Origin: Oricola cellulosilytica
GTDB taxonomy: Bacteria; Pseudomonadota; Alphaproteobacteria; Rhizobiales; Rhizobiaceae
DNA length: 64,000 nt
Assembly: GCF_019966575.1 (NCBI RefSeq)
Contig: NZ_JAINFK010000006.1
Location: forward strand, 1-64,000
Direction of reading: 5' to 3'
Every line of letters begins with the position of its first letter. The first letter of the stretch is position 1. Below the pieces are notes generated by a model. The model was given only the letters and a program-made list of their open reading frames with translations. It searched no databases and was not told the DNA's origin. The translations under genes and the position numbers were made by a program. Below are positions 34,683 to 44,062 of the stretch, in pieces.

Positions 34683-36092
34683 GTGAAATACGTCAGCACA
34701 CGCGGCCAGGCCCCGGCGCTCGGCTTCTGCGACACCATGCTTGCCGGACTGGCCCCGGATGGCGGGCTGTACGTTCCCGAGAGCTGGCCGCAATTCTCGG
34801 CCGATGACATCCGCGCCCTGCGCGGCGGAAGTTATGCGGATATCGCCCTCCGGATCATGTGGCCCTTCGTTGAAGGCGAAATTGACCGCTCAGCATTCGA
34901 ATCGATTGTCCGCGACGCCTACGCGACCTTTCGCCACGAAGCGATCTGCCCCCTTGTCCAGACCGGGCCGAACGAATTCGTCCTTGAACTCTTTCATGGT
35001 CCGACCCTAGCCTTCAAAGACGTCGCGATGCAGCTCATCGGGCGGCTGATGGACCACGTTCTGAGCGAGCGCGACGAACGCGCCACTATCGTCGGCGCGA
35101 CGTCCGGCGATACCGGCGGGGCGGCGATCGAGGCCTTTGCTGGCCGAGACCGGACCGACATCTTCATCCTGTTTCCCGAAGGGCGGGTGTCACCGGTCCA
35201 GCAGCGCCAGATGACAGGCAGCACCGCAGCGAACGTTCACGCGCTTGCCATTGCCGGCAATTTCGACGATTGCCAGGCGCTGCTTAAGGATATGTTCGGT
35301 CACGCCTCGTTCCGCGATGCCGTGAGGCTGTCGGGCGTCAATTCGATCAACTGGGCGCGGATCATGGCGCAGGTGGTCTATTATTTCACGTCGGCCCTGT
35401 CGCTCGGCGCGCCCGACCGCACCATTTCCTTTTGTGTTCCAACCGGCAATTTCGGTGACATCTTCGCCGGCCATGTCGCGCGCCGCATGGGCTTACCGGT
35501 CGAGACGCTCATCATCGCCACCAACGACAACGATATTCTGGCCCGCACGCTTGAAACGGGAGCCTACGAAATGCGGGGTGTGGTGAAGACCACTTCCCCG
35601 TCGATGGATATTCAGATCTCTTCGAACTTCGAGCGTCTCCTTTACGATGCCAGCGGCGGGAACGCCGCAGAGGTGCGCGCTGCCATGGCCGGGCTCAAGC
35701 AGGCCCGCCGCTTCGATCTTGCCGAAAAGACGCTCGGCGTCATCCGCGAGGGATTTGCCGCGGGGCGGGCCGATATCGACACGACGGCCGAGACGATCCG
35801 CTCGGTGAACGAAAGGTCCGGCTACCTGCTCGATCCCCACACGGCGATCGGCGTGCATGTCGCGCGCGCTCGCACGGGAGCGCGCCGCGATGCGGCAGCC
35901 CCGACTGTGGTGCTCGGTACCGCCCATCCGGCGAAGTTTCCCGCGGCGGTGGAAGAGGCGGCCGGTATCGGTCCGGCGCTGCCGTCTTGGCTCTCCGGCC
36001 TGATGGAGCGCGAGGAGCGTTTCACGGCGCTTCCATCCGACCTTAAAATAGTGGAAGATCACATTTTGCGGCATGCGCGCGCAGCGATGTGA
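34683..36092 (+). CDS. thrC: threonine synthase
   Basis: A GTG start at 34683 gives 469 residues beginning (M)KYVSTRGQAPALGFCDTML, the usual N-terminus of this long form. The PLP lysine lies in TLAFKDVAMQLI, and the phosphate-binding loop is ATSGDTGGAAIEAFAG. The enzyme converts O-phosphohomoserine to threonine, the last step of the pathway, using the product of ThrB encoded at 47894. Upstream in-frame sequence is open but lacks family similarity. The M16 peptidase gene follows 68 bases later, as is common in rhizobia. Confidence 0.95.
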   Translation: MKYVSTRGQAPALGFCDTMLAGLAPDGGLYVPESWPQFSADDIRALRGGSYADIALRIMWPFVEGEIDRSAFESIVRDAYATFRHEAICPLVQTGPNEFVLELFHGPTLAFKDVAMQLIGRLMDHVLSERDERATIVGATSGDTGGAAIEAFAGRDRTDIFILFPEGRVSPVQQRQMTGSTAANVHALAIAGNFDDCQALLKDMFGHASFRDAVRLSGVNSINWARIMAQVVYYFTSALSLGAPDRTISFCVPTGNFGDIFAGHVARRMGLPVETLIIATNDNDILARTLETGAYEMRGVVKTTSPSMDIQISSNFERLLYDASGGNAAEVRAAMAGLKQARRFDLAEKTLGVIREGFAAGRADIDTTAETIRSVNERSGYLLDPHTAIGVHVARARTGARRDAAAPTVVLGTAHPAKFPAAVEEAAGIGPALPSWLSGLMEREERFTALPSDLKIVEDHILRHARAAM

Positions 36093-36160
36093 CCACGTGT
36101 CTGCAAGTGTGTACAAGAGCGTACGGCGGTCGTTGAGCCGCCGGGCCACGGAGGATGTAT

Positions 36161-37483
36161 ATGACAGTAGAGACGACGCGTCTCGCCAACGGAATAACCG
36201 TTGCAACCCAGCGGTTCGAACATGTCGAAAGCGTCGCGCTCGGTGTCTGGGTCAAAGCCGGATCCCGCAACGAACTCGAAAACGAACACGGTGTCGCCCA
36301 TCTGCTGGAACACATGGCCTTCAAGGGCACCGTTCGGCGCACGGCGCAGACGATCGCCGAAGAGATCGAGAATGTGGGCGGTGACATAAACGCCGCGACG
36401 AGCGTCGAAACAACCTCCTACTTCGTTCGCGTTCTCAAGAACGACGTGCCTTTGGCGTTGGATCTGCTGGCCGACATCCTCCAGAACTCGAAGTTCGACG
36501 AGGACGAGCTGGAGCGTGAGAAACACGTCATCCTGCAGGAGCTGGGGGCGGCGAACGACACGCCGGACGACGCGGTCTTCGACCGGTTCACCGAGGCAGC
36601 ATTCCGGCATCAGCCCATAGGCCGGGCGATCCTGGGCACCCGCGACACCATCAAGGCCTTTACCAGCGACCAGATCCGGCATTACATCGACCGTGAATAT
36701 TGCGGCGAGCGCATGGTCATAGCTGCGGCCGGCGCGATCGATCACGATGAGTTCGTCAGGCTCGTCGAGACACACTTTTCCGGCATCCGGGCAAAACCGA
36801 AGGGCAAGGCAGTGCCCTTGGCTCACTATGTCGGCGGCGACTATCGGGAGCACCGGCCGCTGCAGGACACGCAGTTGCTCCTCGGGTTCGAGGGGCGTGC
36901 TTATCACGTGCGCGATTTCTACGCGTCGCAGGTCCTCGCCATGCTTCTCGGCGGGGGAATGTCTTCGCGCCTGTTCCAGGAGATCCGCGAGAAGCGCGGA
37001 CTTTGTTACTCGATCTATGCCTTCCACTGGGGATTTTCCGATACCGGCATATTCGGAATTCATGCCGCCACCGAACCCGGCGACATCGAGGAACTCGTCA
37101 GCCTGGTTTTGCATGAATTGCGCCGCGCCGCCGACGACATCGGCCCTGCCGAACTCGACCGTGCGCGGGCGCAATTCAGAGCGAGCCTGTTGATGTCGGG
37201 TGAGAGTGCGCCGAGCCGGGCCGGACAGATTGCGAGGCAGATTCTGCTGTTCGGACGCCCCATCCCGAACGAAGAGCTGCTGGATCGTCTCGACAAGCTA
37301 ACCGTCGAACGCCTCCGTGATCTCGCCTACCGGCTGTTCACGGAATCGCCGCCGACCGTCTCGGCCATCGGTCCTGTCGATCAGTTGATGGATATCGGCT
37401 CGATCCGGACCGAACTGGTCTCCGGGGCGATGGAAAAGAAACCTGCAACCAACGTCGGCGGCATGCGTCTCGCAGTCGGCTGA
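36161..37483 (+). CDS. M16-family zinc peptidase (mitochondrial-processing-peptidase-like)
   Basis: The protein has 440 residues. The inverted zinc motif HLLEH (HxxEH) is near residue 47 and the downstream metal-binding glutamate region ELEREKHVILQELG near 115, so the active site is intact. The second domain has GGGMSSRLFQEIREKRGLCY, a typical MPP-beta/PqqL-like segment. Homologues are the bacterial relatives of the mitochondrial processing peptidase. No signal peptide is seen, so it acts in the cytoplasm or is exported by other means. ATG 36161 is seven bases after GGAGG; ATG 36155 is too close to it. Confidence 0.93.
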   Translation: MTVETTRLANGITVATQRFEHVESVALGVWVKAGSRNELENEHGVAHLLEHMAFKGTVRRTAQTIAEEIENVGGDINAATSVETTSYFVRVLKNDVPLALDLLADILQNSKFDEDELEREKHVILQELGAANDTPDDAVFDRFTEAAFRHQPIGRAILGTRDTIKAFTSDQIRHYIDREYCGERMVIAAAGAIDHDEFVRLVETHFSGIRAKPKGKAVPLAHYVGGDYREHRPLQDTQLLLGFEGRAYHVRDFYASQVLAMLLGGGMSSRLFQEIREKRGLCYSIYAFHWGFSDTGIFGIHAATEPGDIEELVSLVLHELRRAADDIGPAELDRARAQFRASLLMSGESAPSRAGQIARQILLFGRPIPNEELLDRLDKLTVERLRDLAYRLFTESPPTVSAIGPVDQLMDIGSIRTELVSGAMEKKPATNVGGMRLAVG

Positions 37484-37517
37484 TTCGGCTGTCCGCGCGG
37501 TCGCCCCGGATACGCCC

Positions 37518-38132
37518 ATGATTGCTTTTCCTTTTCGCGGAACGCGTCAGCGGATCGTCTCCGGCGAATCCATCTATCTGCGGTACCCGGAACTGGCCGA
37601 CCATTCTGAATGGGCCGCGCTGCGCTCCGAAAGCGAAAGTTTTCTGCGGCCCTGGGAACCGGCCTGGCCCTCTGACGACCTGCAACGCTCCGCCTTTCGA
37701 GGTCGCATCCGCCGCTATCAGCAGGAGATTTCGGCGGGAACGGGTTATCCCTTCTTCATCTGCTCGAAAGACGACGACACGATACTGGGTGGAATAACGC
37801 TTGGAAACGTCCGCCGCGGCGTTTCGCAAAGCGGTCAGATCGGCTACTGGATCGGTGTGCGCCACAAAGGTAACGGGGTGATGAGCGAAGCGCTGAAACT
37901 GATGTGCGGCTTCGCGTTTTCCACATGCGGATTGCACCGCCTTGAAGCTGCCTGTATCCCCGACAATACACGTTCGATCCGGATTCTCGAAAAAGCCGGA
38001 TTCGCGCGCGAGGGGTATCTGCGTTCCTATCTGAAGATCAACGGGATCTGGCGCGATCACGTGCTCTACGCGCAGATCAATCCGCGCCACGGACGCGCCA
38101 ACACGCCGCAGAAACAGGGTGAAGCAGTTTGA
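37518..38132 (+). CDS. GNAT N-acetyltransferase, RimJ/RimL type
   Basis: The protein has 204 residues. RHKGNGVMSEALKLM is the acetyl-CoA loop, and LHRLEAACIPDNTRSIRILE followed by KAGFAREGYLRSYLKINGIW is the classic C-terminal half of ribosomal-protein N-terminal acetyltransferases and relatives. It probably acetylates a protein N-terminus or a small amine in the cytoplasm. It follows the M16 gene by 34 bases and its stop overlaps the TTG start of the GGDEF-EAL gene, so the three genes may be one transcript. Confidence 0.9.
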   Translation: MIAFPFRGTRQRIVSGESIYLRYPELADHSEWAALRSESESFLRPWEPAWPSDDLQRSAFRGRIRRYQQEISAGTGYPFFICSKDDDTILGGITLGNVRRGVSQSGQIGYWIGVRHKGNGVMSEALKLMCGFAFSTCGLHRLEAACIPDNTRSIRILEKAGFAREGYLRSYLKINGIWRDHVLYAQINPRHGRANTPQKQGEAV

Positions 38133-41065
38133 CGAAAGATGCCGGCATTGGAGAGCGCCACCACGGGCTTGGCTTGCGGCTTGTCTGCGCGGCGTTCATT
38201 GCCGCCCTCTCCTTATGTTTGACGCTGCTTACCGCGCCTGCGGGCGCAGTGGAACCGATCAGCATCAGCCGCAACGCCGAAGCGCTTGATCTGTCGGGAG
38301 CCGTCACGATTTACCACAATCGCGGACAGAACTTTCAGATTTCAACCGCCCCCGGTGCTGACGGCATCGTTCGCACCATCGAGATCCAGGCGACCCGAGA
38401 GGATACGGAAGGTCATTGGGCGGTGTTCGCCCTCGCGAACACGACCGACACCCAGATCGACCGGCTGATCGTCGCCCCGCATTTCCGGCTGGTCGGCTCG
38501 GACTTCTTCTGGCCCGATCTCGGTTCGCGCCGCATTGTCTCGATCACCCCGAGCGAGGGTTTCGCGCTCGACCGCGTCGAGAGCAGCGATGCCGACATCT
38601 TCTCGATAACCCTTAATCCGGGGGCCGTCGTGACTTTCGTCGCGGAGTTGGCGTCGCCGAACCTGCCGCAGGTCTATCTGTGGGAAGCGGATCAATACAA
38701 GGACATCGTCAATTCCTACACGCTCTATCGCGGCATCGTGCTGGGAATCGCGGGATTGCTGGCGCTGTTCCTGACGATCCTGTTCGTCGTGCGAGGAACG
38801 TCGATGTTCCCCGCCGCGGCCGCACTCGCATGGGCTGCGCTGGCCTATATCTGCGTCGACTTCGGATTCATCGAAAGGTTCTTCGAGGCTCCCCTTATCG
38901 ACATCCGCATGTGGCGGGCCATGAGCGAAGTATCGCTGGCGGCGACACTTGCCCTGTTCATTTTCACCTATCTCAACCTCAATCGCTGGAACGACCACCT
39001 GAGCTACGGGGCGATCGCCTGGGTACTGGCCATCGTCGCCTTGTCCGCGCTGGTGTTTTACGACCCACCCGTCGCCGCGGGCATTGCGCGGATTTCGATC
39101 GCCATCACCGCGGTGTTCGGGCTGGGGCTGATCGCCGTCTTCAGCTGGCGCGGCTTCGACCGCGCCATCATGCTCGTGCCTGCGTGGTCGCTTCTGATCG
39201 CGTGGATCCTGGCCGGTTATCTCACGATCTCTGGCGCTGTCGACAATGACATCATCCAACCGGCGCTGGCCGGGGGGCTCGTGCTCGTTGTGCTGCTGAT
39301 CGGCTTCACCATCATGCAGACCGCGTTTTCGGGGGGAGCATTCCAGCAAACCCTGCTCTCTAACGTCGAGCGGCAGGCGCTGGCCGTGCGTGGTTCGGGC
39401 GGCATCGTGTGGGACTGGGACGTGGTGCGGGACCGCCTGACGACAACCCCGGATTTGGCGGCGGTGATGGGGCTCGAAAACGGGATGTTCCAGGGGCCGC
39501 CGAAGAACTGGCTGCCACACATCCATGGCGACGACCGTGACCGTTTCAGAATTACTCTCGATTCCGTCGTCGAGAAGCGCCGGGGCAAGATCGATCTGAA
39601 CATTCGGATGCGCGGTCCGGACAACCACTTCAACTGGTATTCAGTGCGTGCGCGGCCGGTGATCGGGGCCAACGGCGAGATCGTCCGCTGCATCGGCACG
39701 ATCATTGATGTTAGCGACCAGAAACGGTCGGAAGAGCGGCTGTTGCACGATGCGGTGCATGACAATCTGACCGGCCTTCCCAATAGGCAACTGTTCATGG
39801 ACCGGATGCGCAGCGCGATCGCGCTCGCGAATATCGACGAGACGATAAAGCCGACCGCGCTGATCATCGACATGGACCGCTTCCGGCAGGTGAACGAAAG
39901 CATCGGCATGGCCGCGGGCGATACGCTGCTCATCACCATTGCCCGGCGTCTGCGGCGCCTCTTGCGTCCTCACGACACGATCGCACGGCTGTCAGGCAAC
40001 CAGTTCGGAATCATCCTTCTTTCAGAGACCGATCCGGAGCGGATCGCCGACTTCGCGGACGCGGTGAAGAAATCGATAAAGACGCCGATCAGTTTCGCCG
40101 AGCGGCAGATCATTCTGACGGCGTCGATCGGCTTGGCGACGTGGACACATGCGCGCGCCCAGCACGAGGATCTGCTCGGGGATGCCGAACTGGCCCTTTT
40201 CCAGGCGAAGCGCTTTGGCGGCGACCGCGTAGAGCCCTTCCGTCCGGCGTTCCGGACGGCCGGTTCCGACAAGATGCAACTGGAATCGGACCTGCGCCGG
40301 GCGATCGAGCGTGGCGAGATTTCCCTTGCCTACCAGCCGATCGTTCGGGCCGATGACCTGAGCATTGCCGGTTTCGAAGCGCTCCTGCGCTGGAACCATC
40401 CGCGGCGCGGCGAAGTCCAGCCGGCCGAATTTATTACTCTGGCGGAACGTTCCGAGCTAATCGTCGATCTCGGCAACCATGCACTTGAACTGGCGATGCG
40501 CCGCCTCATGGACTGGGACGTGCTGCTGCCCGATGCCGACCTGTTCCTTTCGGTCAACGTGTCGAGCCAGCAGGTCATGGGCCGGGATTTCGCCAACACG
40601 CTCTCGAACATGCAGGCGCGGTTTGCGCACCGCAAGCACACGCTCCGACTAGAAATCACCGAAACCGTGCTGATGCAGAACCCCGAGCACAATGCGCATG
40701 TGCTGGAGAAGGTGAAATCGCTCGGCATCGGACTGGCTATGGACGATTTCGGCACGGGCTATTCGTCGCTTGCCTATTTGTCGAAGTTTCCGTTTGACAC
40801 CATAAAGCTTGATCAGTCGCTGGTGCGCAATCAGTGGGCGCAGCGCGATATACTGCTTCAGTCGGTGATTTCGATGGCCGACAATCTGGGTCTTTCCACG
40901 GTGGTGGAAGGCGTCGAAACCGAAGATGACCTAGTGAAACTGCGGAAGATGGGATGCCGTTACATACAGGGCTTTATCGCGGGCGTGCCGGTGAACGGAA
41001 GCGTGGCAACTGACATGGTTGCCGCGCAAAACCCGCTCGTAAAAGACGACGCCGCAGCCGAGTGA
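38129..41065 (+). CDS. membrane GGDEF-EAL protein with 7TM-type sensor and PAS domain
   Basis: A TTG start overlapping the previous stop gives 978 residues. Order: signal peptide or first anchor (VCAAFIAALSLCLTLLTAPAGA), periplasmic domain to about residue 190, seven membrane segments to about 415, PAS (about 430-535, HGDDRDRF, GTIIDVSDQKRSEERLLHDA), GGDEF (540-700) and EAL (715-960). The GGDEF signature is degenerate (SGNQF), so it should not make cyclic di-GMP. The EAL domain keeps EALLRW, EITETVLMQN, DDFGTGYSSLAYL and VVEGVETEDD, so it is probably an active cyclic di-GMP phosphodiesterase. The layout resembles 7TMR-DISM receptors. Confidence 0.9.
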   Translation: MTKDAGIGERHHGLGLRLVCAAFIAALSLCLTLLTAPAGAVEPISISRNAEALDLSGAVTIYHNRGQNFQISTAPGADGIVRTIEIQATREDTEGHWAVFALANTTDTQIDRLIVAPHFRLVGSDFFWPDLGSRRIVSITPSEGFALDRVESSDADIFSITLNPGAVVTFVAELASPNLPQVYLWEADQYKDIVNSYTLYRGIVLGIAGLLALFLTILFVVRGTSMFPAAAALAWAALAYICVDFGFIERFFEAPLIDIRMWRAMSEVSLAATLALFIFTYLNLNRWNDHLSYGAIAWVLAIVALSALVFYDPPVAAGIARISIAITAVFGLGLIAVFSWRGFDRAIMLVPAWSLLIAWILAGYLTISGAVDNDIIQPALAGGLVLVVLLIGFTIMQTAFSGGAFQQTLLSNVERQALAVRGSGGIVWDWDVVRDRLTTTPDLAAVMGLENGMFQGPPKNWLPHIHGDDRDRFRITLDSVVEKRRGKIDLNIRMRGPDNHFNWYSVRARPVIGANGEIVRCIGTIIDVSDQKRSEERLLHDAVHDNLTGLPNRQLFMDRMRSAIALANIDETIKPTALIIDMDRFRQVNESIGMAAGDTLLITIARRLRRLLRPHDTIARLSGNQFGIILLSETDPERIADFADAVKKSIKTPISFAERQIILTASIGLATWTHARAQHEDLLGDAELALFQAKRFGGDRVEPFRPAFRTAGSDKMQLESDLRRAIERGEISLAYQPIVRADDLSIAGFEALLRWNHPRRGEVQPAEFITLAERSELIVDLGNHALELAMRRLMDWDVLLPDADLFLSVNVSSQQVMGRDFANTLSNMQARFAHRKHTLRLEITETVLMQNPEHNAHVLEKVKSLGIGLAMDDFGTGYSSLAYLSKFPFDTIKLDQSLVRNQWAQRDILLQSVISMADNLGLSTVVEGVETEDDLVKLRKMGCRYIQGFIAGVPVNGSVATDMVAAQNPLVKDDAAAE

Positions 41066-41085
41066 CGCGTTCCGGTGAATGTCCC

Positions 41086-41694
41086 TCAGGCGTGCCCGTA
41101 GCCGGCGACGAAATGGGCCGGCTGGATACCTGAAGAGCGAAGCAGCCGGTCATATTTCGTCTCGTGATCCTGATCGAAGACGAGGCCGGTATCGGCATCG
41201 AGCGTCAGCCACGAGTTTTCGAGAATTTCCGTTTCCAACTGTCCGGGGCCCCATCCGGAATAACCGAGCGCGATGGCGCACTGGTGCGGCCCCTGCCCGT
41301 TCGCGATCATGCGAAGCACCTGGGTCGTCGACGTCAGAAAGACCGTCTCCGAAATCGGTATCGTGGACTCGCCGCAATAGTCAGTCGTGTGCAGTACGAA
41401 ACCGCGATGCTCGTCCACCGGCCCGCCATGGCCGATCGGCGTATAGGCAATTTCGCTGGCCATTTGCGGCACTGAACATTCGGTAAACACGTCTGTTTGC
41501 TCAACGAGGTCGCAGAAGGTCATGCCGCGCGCCTTGTTGACCACGAATCCCATCGCGCCATCCTCGTTGTGGGCGCAGATATAGATGATCGTCTGGGCGA
41601 AAAACGACGATGCGAGGCCGGGCGTCGCGACAAGAAATTTGCCTTCGAACTGCCCGGTTTTCTGCAAAAGTTCCATGTTTTCCGCCAAATCCAT
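41086..41694 (-). CDS. YqgE/AlgH family protein
   Basis: The protein has 202 residues from ATG 41694. GKFLVATPGLASSFFAQTII, YICAHNEDGAMGFVVNK and IAYTPIGHGGPVDEHRGFVLH are hallmark segments of YqgE (UPF0301). The molecular role is not settled. It converges with the GGDEF-EAL gene (20-base gap) and is divergent from the DsbD-like gene, an arrangement that recurs in rhizobia with the peroxiredoxin next door. Confidence 0.93.
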   Translation of the reverse strand: MDLAENMELLQKTGQFEGKFLVATPGLASSFFAQTIIYICAHNEDGAMGFVVNKARGMTFCDLVEQTDVFTECSVPQMASEIAYTPIGHGGPVDEHRGFVLHTTDYCGESTIPISETVFLTSTTQVLRMIANGQGPHQCAIALGYSGWGPGQLETEILENSWLTLDADTGLVFDQDHETKYDRLLRSSGIQPAHFVAGYGHA

Positions 41695-41845
41695 GCCGAA
41701 AGCGTACCATTGCCATGAATTTTGACCAGCAAATTTTGCGATTCGTGTCTGCCGGAGGCAAATCAGCCTTGTGTCACAAAGAGTTGTGAGGTGGGGGAAC
41801 GAGGAAATGGTTGCCATTTTCTCGTTAGCGAGTCACGTGTGGGCC

Positions 41846-42664
41846 ATGAATCCATCGTTTCGCCTTGCCGCACTCGCCGTCGCCGGCTTTCTAAGCGTTG
41901 GCCCTGCACAGGCCGGTGCGTCGAAGTGGCAGGAAACCGACGGCGGACGCCTGCGCATCGTCACCGAGCCGGTGCAGCCGGGTTCCACCTCGCTTCGCGG
42001 TGCGTTGCAGATCGATCTCGTGCCGGGGTGGAAAACCTATTGGCGCGAGCCCGGTTCCGCCGGTGTTCCGCCGCAGATAACCGCCATGTCCGGTGCACAT
42101 GATGAAGTGAGGATCGACTTTCCCGTACCGCATTGGGTCGACGACCCCTACGGCGCGTGGGCCGGTTATACGGAACCGGTGACGCTGCCGCTTACCTTTG
42201 GGATCGACCCCGACTCGCCGCCGGCCGTCATCGAGGCCAACGTGTTTCTCGGGATCTGCAAGGATGTCTGCATTCCGTTTACCGCCAAGGTGGACATCGA
42301 GATTTCCGGCGGGCAATCCGAGCGACTGCAGGGGCTGCTGGTTTCTGCCGCGCACGGCGCCCTAGCTCCCGACAGTTCGGATGCCCTGTCGGTCAGGAAC
42401 GTACGCTGGACGGAAACGGGCGCGCTGGAAATACGAGTGTCAACGGACGATGCGAATTCGAAAGAAATGGCGCTCTTCGTGTCCGGCGGAACGGAACGCC
42501 CCTTCCAGAAGCCGGTCCAAACCGCCACAGGTGTCGAGGCGACGTTTGCTGTCCAACCGCTTTTCGACACGGAGGAGGCCGGCGCGTTCGATCTCGTGAT
42601 CGCTGCGCGCCATGGCGCCGACACCGTGGAAACCACTATCTCCCTCCCTGCGCCTGACCGGTAG
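41846..42664 (+). CDS. periplasmic DsbD alpha-domain-like protein
   Basis: The gene encodes 272 residues with a signal peptide (FRLAALAVAGFLSVGPAQAG). The mature region (DLVPGWKTYWREPGSAGVPP, then FLGICKDVCIPFTAKVDIE) matches the N-terminal alpha-like domain of protein-disulfide reductase DsbD, with the CxxxC pair that shuttles disulfides. No membrane core or thioredoxin domain follows, so it is a stand-alone soluble form. It may take electrons from another membrane reductase, and it sits before a peroxiredoxin gene. ATG 41846 was chosen because it precedes the signal peptide; in-frame ATGs further upstream do not. Confidence 0.85.
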   Translation: MNPSFRLAALAVAGFLSVGPAQAGASKWQETDGGRLRIVTEPVQPGSTSLRGALQIDLVPGWKTYWREPGSAGVPPQITAMSGAHDEVRIDFPVPHWVDDPYGAWAGYTEPVTLPLTFGIDPDSPPAVIEANVFLGICKDVCIPFTAKVDIEISGGQSERLQGLLVSAAHGALAPDSSDALSVRNVRWTETGALEIRVSTDDANSKEMALFVSGGTERPFQKPVQTATGVEATFAVQPLFDTEEAGAFDLVIAARHGADTVETTISLPAPDR

Positions 42665-42762
42665 GCCGGCACGCTCCGCCAAAATTTGGCCGAGCCCCTT
42701 CTCATTTCAGCGCGCTGGGCTATGTCCGTCAGCGGACGAACCACGATTGCAAGGAACCAGGC

Positions 42763-43251
42763 ATGACCATCAGCATCGGCGAGAAGCTTCCCGACGCAAC
42801 CCTGAGAACGGTTACCCCGGACGGTCCGGCCGACAGTTCGACCAGCGAGTTGTTCGGTGGCCGGAAGGTGGTGCTCTTCGGCGTTCCCGGAGCTTTCACA
42901 CCGACATGTTCGCTCAACCACCTACCTGGCTTTCTTGAGAACAGGGACGCCATTCTCGCCAGCGGGATCGACGAGATCGTCTGCATTTCGGTCAACGACC
43001 ATCACGTTATGTCGGCATGGGCGAAGGCGGCGAAGGCCGACGGAAAGATTCAGTTCCTCGCCGACTGGGACGGCGCCTTTACGAAAGCGTTGGGCATGGA
43101 CATTGATCTCGGCGTGGCCGGTCTCGGCGTTCGCTCGAAGCGGTATTCGATGATCGTTGACGACGGCGAGGTGACGGCTCTGAATATCGAGGACGAACGC
43201 GGAAAGGCAACCAAGTCCGGCGCAGCGGCTCTGCTCGATCAGCTTGGCTGA
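42763..43251 (+). CDS. peroxiredoxin, Prx5 (AhpC/TSA-like redoxin) type
   Basis: The protein has 162 residues. The peroxidatic cysteine is in GAFTPTCSLNHLPGF (PxxxTxxC), preceded by LFGGRKVVLFGVPG. The length and the DWDGAFTKALGMDIDLG region fit the atypical Prx5 group that reduces hydrogen and organic peroxides using glutaredoxin or thioredoxin. A second conserved cysteine is seen only in EIVCISVNDHHVM. It lies 98 bases after the DsbD-like gene and converges with the Crp/Fnr regulator. Confidence 0.93.
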   Translation: MTISIGEKLPDATLRTVTPDGPADSSTSELFGGRKVVLFGVPGAFTPTCSLNHLPGFLENRDAILASGIDEIVCISVNDHHVMSAWAKAAKADGKIQFLADWDGAFTKALGMDIDLGVAGLGVRSKRYSMIVDDGEVTALNIEDERGKATKSGAAALLDQLG

Positions 43252-43270
43252 AATTGTTCGATGTGGGCGG

Positions 43271-43966
43271 TTATCCTCCCGAGGTTCCGCCCGCGATCAT
43301 CATCAGCCGGCGGCCCTCGGTTACCGTAATTTTCTGTCGTCCGCTTTTCACCAGCCCCTCACTTTCCCAACTGCTGAGTAAGCGCGACACAGTGTGCAGT
43401 GTCGTGCCGGTCATTTCGGAAATGTCCTGCCGGGAAATCGGAAAATCGATCAGGATGCCCTCATCAGTTTTGCGACCATTCTGACCCGCCAGTTTCATGA
43501 TCGCGTTGGCGACGCGCTGCTCGACGCGTTCGGTCGCCATTTCGACGATCCGGTCCTGGGCGTCCTGTAGTCTCGCGCCTATCGTTCTGTAAATGTTGGA
43601 CGCAAAGGACGGATAGCGTTCCACGACTTGCTTCCAAAAGCTTGACGGCCAGGCAAGGATAACGCAGTCGACGGCGGCAACCGCATCGGCAGGATAAGTG
43701 TCACGATCGATCGCTTGCGCGATGCCGAACGGCTCGCCGCTCGAAATGTAGCGGGCAATTACCTGCTCGCCGGCGGGCGTCGTCCGTACCACCCGTATAT
43801 GCCCGTCTAACAGAACGAAGAAAGACCGCGCCTCTTCTCCCGCGTGAAAAACCCTCGCCCCCTTCTCGACACGCAATGAATTGGCTTTTGCGACTAACGC
43901 CGTCAGATCCTCCCGGCTCATTCCGGCAAATAGCGGCAATCCGGCGATCAGAGATGCGTCCAGCAT
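43271..43966 (-). CDS. Crp/Fnr-family regulator of the nitrite-reduction module (DNR/NnrR-like)
   Basis: The protein has 231 residues from ATG 43966. The cyclic-nucleotide-fold domain (FHAGEEARSFFVLLDGHIRVV) and the C-terminal helix-turn-helix (PISRQDISEMTGTTLHTVSRLL) are complete. No N-terminal Fe-S cysteines are present, so it is not a classic FNR; DNR/NnrR proteins that sense nitric oxide, probably through heme, fit better. It is divergent from pseudoazurin and 0.7 kb from nirK. A 14-bp FNR-like box between it and pseudoazurin recurs before nirK, so it most likely controls both and itself. Confidence 0.88.
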   Translation of the reverse strand: MLDASLIAGLPLFAGMSREDLTALVAKANSLRVEKGARVFHAGEEARSFFVLLDGHIRVVRTTPAGEQVIARYISSGEPFGIAQAIDRDTYPADAVAAVDCVILAWPSSFWKQVVERYPSFASNIYRTIGARLQDAQDRIVEMATERVEQRVANAIMKLAGQNGRKTDEGILIDFPISRQDISEMTGTTLHTVSRLLSSWESEGLVKSGRQKITVTEGRRLMMIAGGTSGG

Positions 43967-43982
43967 GAGGACCTTCTGGAGT

Positions 43983-43996
43983 TTGATGCAGCGCAA
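43983..43996. promoter_or_regulatory. FNR/NnrR-like box in the regulator-pseudoazurin promoter
   Basis: TTGATGCAGCGCAA matches the FNR-family half site TTGAT on the left and a looser GCGCAA on the right. It is 66 bases before the pseudoazurin ATG (end to start) and 17 bases before the regulator ATG. The box before nirK (45939-45952) is identical at 13 of 14 positions in the same orientation to its gene. Confidence 0.6.
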
Positions 43997-44062
43997 TTTC
44001 TGCGAGTTTCGCCAATGCTAAGCGTCGGCATCGAAACAACAAACCCGCTGAAAGGAAACACT

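Noticed and set aside
38342-39628. 428-codon minus-strand frame opposite the GGDEF-EAL gene
   Set aside because: Low-complexity Arg/Asp/His-rich peptide, antisense to a gene with clear domains.
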